Shown in pieces: positions 61,433 through 64,000 of a DNA stretch of 64,000 nt (within the stretch, counting starts at the first letter, position 1; the number at the start of each line of letters is the position of its first letter). Position numbers and translations under genes: made by a program. The notes beneath the pieces are model-generated. The model saw only the letters and a program-made list of their open reading frames with translations, was not told where the DNA came from and did no database searches. Source of the DNA: Armatimonadota bacterium (GTDB taxonomy: Bacteria > Armatimonadota > HRBIN16); NCBI GenBank assembly GCA_026003175.1, contig BPGT01000002.1, positions 682,001 through 746,000 on the forward strand, in the 5' to 3' direction.

Positions 61433-62217
61433 GAGCCAGAGGTGGTTGTATTGCTGTCTCCTTTGAGCCGTGCCTCCAGTTCCTGAAGCTCCCTATCTAC
61501 CTCGCTGGTTTCCACCGGCACAGGTTGAGCCTGCTGGGTTTCACCAGCCGCTGGAGCCAGCCCCAGTCTCGCTTCCAGCTTTGCCAGTTCTTCCTCAGCC
61601 GCCTGGCTGGCTGCGTAGTCCTCCAGCTCGGCTACTCGCCCCGTCACGCTCTCGCGCGCCATTTCCGCACGCGCCTGCGCTTCTGCCTCCGCACGGCTGA
61701 TTTTGTCTTCCACGCGCTCCAAGTCGCGCGATACGTCGTCCAGGGACATCCCTTCCAGCGCTTTGTTGATAGAGTTCTGAATCTGTGCGCTCTTCCAGCG
61801 CGCTTTCTGCGCTAGAATCTCCGCCGTTTTCTGGCGCACCCGCTCCTCATCACGCTTAATAGCAAGCTTCACCTGTTCCACCACCTGGTCCGCCTGAGCC
61901 AGAGCCTGCTTTACCGACTCCAGTGAGCGCTGGTATGAAGCTTTCTCCATCAAGAACTGCTTCGCCAGCTCCCTGTCGCCCTTGCGCAGCGCCATCTCCG
62001 CCCGTCGCTCCAGATCGATACAGGCTCGTTCCAGCTTCTCCACTTCTCCCCGCAGCCGATTGCGCTCGGTAATCGCCTGAACGGCACGTTCCTTGTTCTT
62101 GAGCAGGTTCTCGCGCATCTCCTCGCGCGCCTGTTCTAGAATCACCTCGGGGTTTTCAACCTGCCCCAAGAGGCTACCGAATAGCGCCCGAATATATCGG
62201 AATAGTCGCTTGAGCAT
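61429..62217 (-). CDS. PspA/IM30-family membrane-stress protein
   Basis: The 262-residue, nearly all-helical protein begins MLKRLFRYIRALFGSLLGQV, the amphipathic helix of the family. ENPEVILEQAREEMRENLLK and KAEMALRKGDRELAKQ-like coiled coil (RRAEMALRKGDRELAKQFLM) follow, then KARWKSAQIQNSINKALEGM. A Gln/Pro-rich linker and a C-terminal helix (EVDRELQELEARLKG) resemble the longer Vipp1-type forms. It binds and stabilises the inner membrane under stress. AAAGGAGTGAG precedes the ATG. It heads a four-gene run with the barrel, J-like and permease genes. Confidence 0.93.
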   Translation of the reverse strand: MLKRLFRYIRALFGSLLGQVENPEVILEQAREEMRENLLKNKERAVQAITERNRLRGEVEKLERACIDLERRAEMALRKGDRELAKQFLMEKASYQRSLESVKQALAQADQVVEQVKLAIKRDEERVRQKTAEILAQKARWKSAQIQNSINKALEGMSLDDVSRDLERVEDKISRAEAEAQARAEMARESVTGRVAELEDYAASQAAEEELAKLEARLGLAPAAGETQQAQPVPVETSEVDRELQELEARLKGDSNTTTSGS

Positions 62218-62257
62218 TCGCTACAGCTCACTCCTTTCGCCCTGCGTTGTCACCGGT

Positions 62258-62287
62258 ATTATCCCACCAATTGAGGAGTGTTGTCAA
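62258..62287 (-). promoter_or_regulatory. Promoter of the pspA run
   Basis: On the minus strand TTGACA (62287-62282), an 18-base spacer and GATAAT (62263-62258) preceded by TGG make an extended -10 promoter. The leader is about 34 bases. Confidence 0.6.
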
Positions 62288-62434
62288 CGGTTGATCCCCT
62301 CTGTAACAGAGACACCAGAACGGTAGTTGAGTTTCGCGCGGGTGAGGACGATGAGGCTCCTGTCGAGTTGTGCGAACTCCCCGCACCCGAGGGCGGGCAG
62401 GAAAGGTGCCCTCTGCGGCGTGCGGCGAGTGGGG

Positions 62435-62476
62435 CTGGAGGGCGTGGATGTTACCACCCGACGATTCGCCCTCCAG
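62435..62476. repeat. Inverted repeat after the second prepilin gene
   Basis: CTGGAGGGCG (62435-62444) pairs perfectly with CGCCCTCCAG (62467-62476) across 22 bases. It lies 14 bases past the stop of the minus-strand prepilin and may end its transcript. The right arm recurs near 34450. The rest of the 62288-62489 gap shows nothing I can name. Confidence 0.5.
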
Positions 62477-62489
62477 ACAAAAGCGGAAA

Positions 62490-63269
62490 TTACTTCCACA
62501 ACTCCCAGTGCTGCGGAGCGTCCTCAGGCATCAACGCCAGTGTGGAGCATCCCATACCGCCTGCCGACTCGCACACGGACTCGCTCACCGGATAGAGCGC
62601 TTCGAAGGGCGTTGCCTTCGCGTGTCCATCGGCGTAGATAACGGTCGATTTCTTGGTGTGTCGGGCGTGAGGTCGCTGGTGCCAGGGCTGTCCGCTGCCT
62701 GTTAGCCCCCAAGCAGCAAAACTGAAGGGCGGTGTGATGTGGTTCATGTACGCGCCCCATGTATTGTGCAGGGGCAGGCTGTTGGGACCGTCGGGTATGG
62801 CGTCCGCCACCATGATATGTGTGGCAGGTGCTTCCATGCGCGCCATTGCTCCAAACACGCCGCTGGCGCCGGGCACAGGAAATGCCATTCCGTATCCTAC
62901 TCGTCCTTCCAGCCATAGACGCTTACCCGCCGTGACACTGGTATCCAGCTTTTTGGCTTCAGGGCACTGCGAGTAGAGGTTGTTTTTGGAATAGGGCTGG
63001 ACGAGGTACAGATAGCCAGCGGACACCAATGAGGTGCCGCATACATCGGGCCACGGGCATGGGATAACGACCTGATAGGGAGGATACGTCTCCTCGTAAT
63101 CCTGTGCGTACATCATAATCGCCAACCCGATCTGCTTGCTGTGGCTGATGCACGCTGCTTGCCGCGCTTTGGAACGAGCCTGCGCGAAGACGGGGAACAA
63201 GATAGCTGCCAGTATCGCGATAATCGCGATAACCACAAGCAGCTCAATCAGGGTAAAACCTTTTCGCAT
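62490..63269 (-). CDS. Prepilin-type secreted protein with H-x9-DG motif (DUF1559-like)
   Basis: The 259-residue protein starts [20 protein letters not shown], a type IV prepilin leader with Glu at +5. [20 protein letters not shown] follows, with the usual [26 protein letters not shown] is the H-x9-DG motif. It is the second such protein here; the two share only the family core. GGAGGTTTCCG precedes ATG 63269; the longer frame (from 63356) would start upstream of the promoter's -10 box. It has its own good promoter. Confidence 0.85.
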   Translation of the reverse strand: MRKGFTLIELLVVIAIIAILAAILFPVFAQARSKARQAACISHSKQIGLAIMMYAQDYEETYPPYQVVIPCPWPDVCGTSLVSAGYLYLVQPYSKNNLYSQCPEAKKLDTSVTAGKRLWLEGRVGYGMAFPVPGASGVFGAMARMEAPATHIMVADAIPDGPNSLPLHNTWGAYMNHITPPFSFAAWGLTGSGQPWHQRPHARHTKKSTVIYADGHAKATPFEALYPVSESVCESAGGMGCSTLALMPEDAPQHWELWK

Positions 63270-63296
63270 CGGAAACCTCCTGACCATATAGATTGA

Positions 63297-63356
63297 AACC
63301 GTTCTATAACGGTGTGCGTTTAGTTGCAGTATACCGCTTACAGCGAGGGGTGTCAA
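63297..63356 (-). promoter_or_regulatory. Promoter with downstream inverted repeat for the second prepilin
   Basis: On the minus strand TTGACA (63356-63351), 17 bases, then TATACT (63333-63328). Just after the expected start lies the dyad ACCGTT-4-AACGGT (63298-63303 and 63308-63313), a possible operator or 5-prime hairpin. Confidence 0.62.
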
Positions 63357-63386
63357 GGGGCAAATGCGGGTGTGTGAGCGAAATTT

Positions 63387-64000
63387 TTATTCCACCAGCA
63401 GCAAATCTGCCGCCGATTTGAACTGCTCCTCGTACAGGGTGCGATATACACCCGGCTTGTTCACCAGCTCTTCGTGCGTGCCGATGTCCACCACCTCACC
63501 TTTGTCCAGTACCACGATTTTGTCCGCGTTGACCACAGTGGAGAGGCGGTGCGCGATGATGATGCTGGTGCGCCCCCGCATCACGTGCTCTAATGCTTCC
63601 TGTACGTTTGCCTCCGTCTGGCTGTCCAGCGCACTGGTGGCGTCGTCCAGTATCAATATCTTGGGGTCGGTAAGGATAGCGCGAGCAATGGACAGGCGTT
63701 GCTTTTGCCCCACCGACAGCTTGATGCCATCCTCGCCGATTTTGGTGTCGTACGCGTCGGGCAGGGTCAGGATGAAATCATGCAGGTCTGCCTGCTTGGC
63801 GGCGCGCACGATCTCCTCCTCCGTCGCATCGTGCCTGCCGTAGGCGATGTTCTCCTTAATAGTGACCGAGAACAACAGCGATTCTTGCATCACCATGCCG
63901 ACGTTGCGTCGGATAGAGTCCAGTTTGATGTCGCGCACGTCCACGCCATCTATCAGCACCTGTCCGTCGGTCACATCGTAGAAGCGGGCAATCAGGTTTA
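63387..64000 (-). CDS. ABC exporter (MsbA/multidrug-like), C-terminal nucleotide-binding part
   Basis: The gene runs off the right edge; the last ~204 residues are visible. They hold the Q-loop (VGMVMQESLLFSVTIKENIA), the signature LSVGQKQRLSIARAIL (VGQ in place of the commoner GGQ), Walker B ILILDDATSALD and the H-loop IIAHRLSTV. The pattern is that of type IV half-transporter exporters for lipids or drugs, whose membrane domain would lie beyond 64000. The end (FKSAADLLLVE) is ordinary. Confidence 0.9.
   Translation of the reverse strand, partial: NLIARFYDVTDGQVLIDGVDVRDIKLDSIRRNVGMVMQESLLFSVTIKENIAYGRHDATEEEIVRAAKQADLHDFILTLPDAYDTKIGEDGIKLSVGQKQRLSIARAILTDPKILILDDATSALDSQTEANVQEALEHVMRGRTSIIIAHRLSTVVNADKIVVLDKGEVVDIGTHEELVNKPGVYRTLYEEQFKSAADLLLVE

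Noticed and set aside
62284-62499. 71-codon minus-strand frame after the second prepilin
   Set aside because: It crosses the inverted repeat, overlaps the prepilin end and has no ribosome site.

Overview
The window reads as chromosome of a flagellated, diderm, probably thermophilic bacterium, most likely Armatimonadota (inference). The grounds are two secreted prepilin-like proteins of the H-x9-DG type, many large secreted glycoside hydrolases, an outer-membrane-like beta-barrel, L- and P-ring flagellar genes, and fairly high GC with tightly packed genes. No rRNA, tRNA, CRISPR array, complete insertion sequence or replication origin was seen.

Layout. 1-6.5 kb: the start of a secreted PD40-repeat protein, a GH2 beta-mannosidase, and a minus-strand run of DUF104-like protein, nicotinamidase, nicotinate phosphoribosyltransferase and AGE-family sugar epimerase. 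6.5-10.8 kb: a compositionally distinct cassette with a split LuxR-type regulator, a secreted Cys-rich protein, a membrane-anchored LolA-like protein, and one polypeptide joining an O-antigen-ligase/Wzy membrane domain to a GT51 peptidoglycan glycosyltransferase. 10.8-16.7 kb: a duplicated hairpin repeat, a prepilin, a GH78 rhamnosidase and a GH2 enzyme. 16.8-22 kb: a coiled-coil protein, a solitary DNA methyltransferase, a HEPN/MNT pair, an amidohydrolase, and a repeat-rich coiled-coil protein with a nuclease-like tail. 22-32.8 kb: primary sigma factor, CDF transporter, and a minus-strand flagellar operon flgF-flgG-flgA-flgH-flgI-flgJ(N)-flgN-flgK-flgL-fliW-csrA with a long, structured leader. 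32.8-40.4 kb: MFS transporter, a 56-aa membrane protein, a two-gene bd-oxidase-like complex with a fused cytochrome c behind a Fur-like box, and a secreted subtilase. 40.6-49 kb: a tight plus-strand run ribBA-ribH-htrA-accB-hom-lptF/G-glnD. 49-59 kb: secreted proteins, a Uma2-family protein, a GH-A-type hydrolase, a GH20-like protein, a receiver-domain protein, and a frameshifted GH106-like rhamnosidase. 59-64 kb: a minus-strand run of PspA, barrel protein, degenerate J-domain protein and sugar ABC permease, then a second prepilin and the end of an ABC exporter.

The genes suggest a polysaccharide-degrading heterotroph (mannan, rhamnose-containing and galactan/glucuronan substrates) with NAD salvage, riboflavin synthesis and motility. 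The signals least explained by known families are the Wzy-GT51 fusion with its Cys-rich neighbours, and the flagellar leader. In that leader a compact three-way junction is followed by a 12-nt pairing that covers the region just before the flgF start codon. Function calls are from reading motifs by eye; no search was run.
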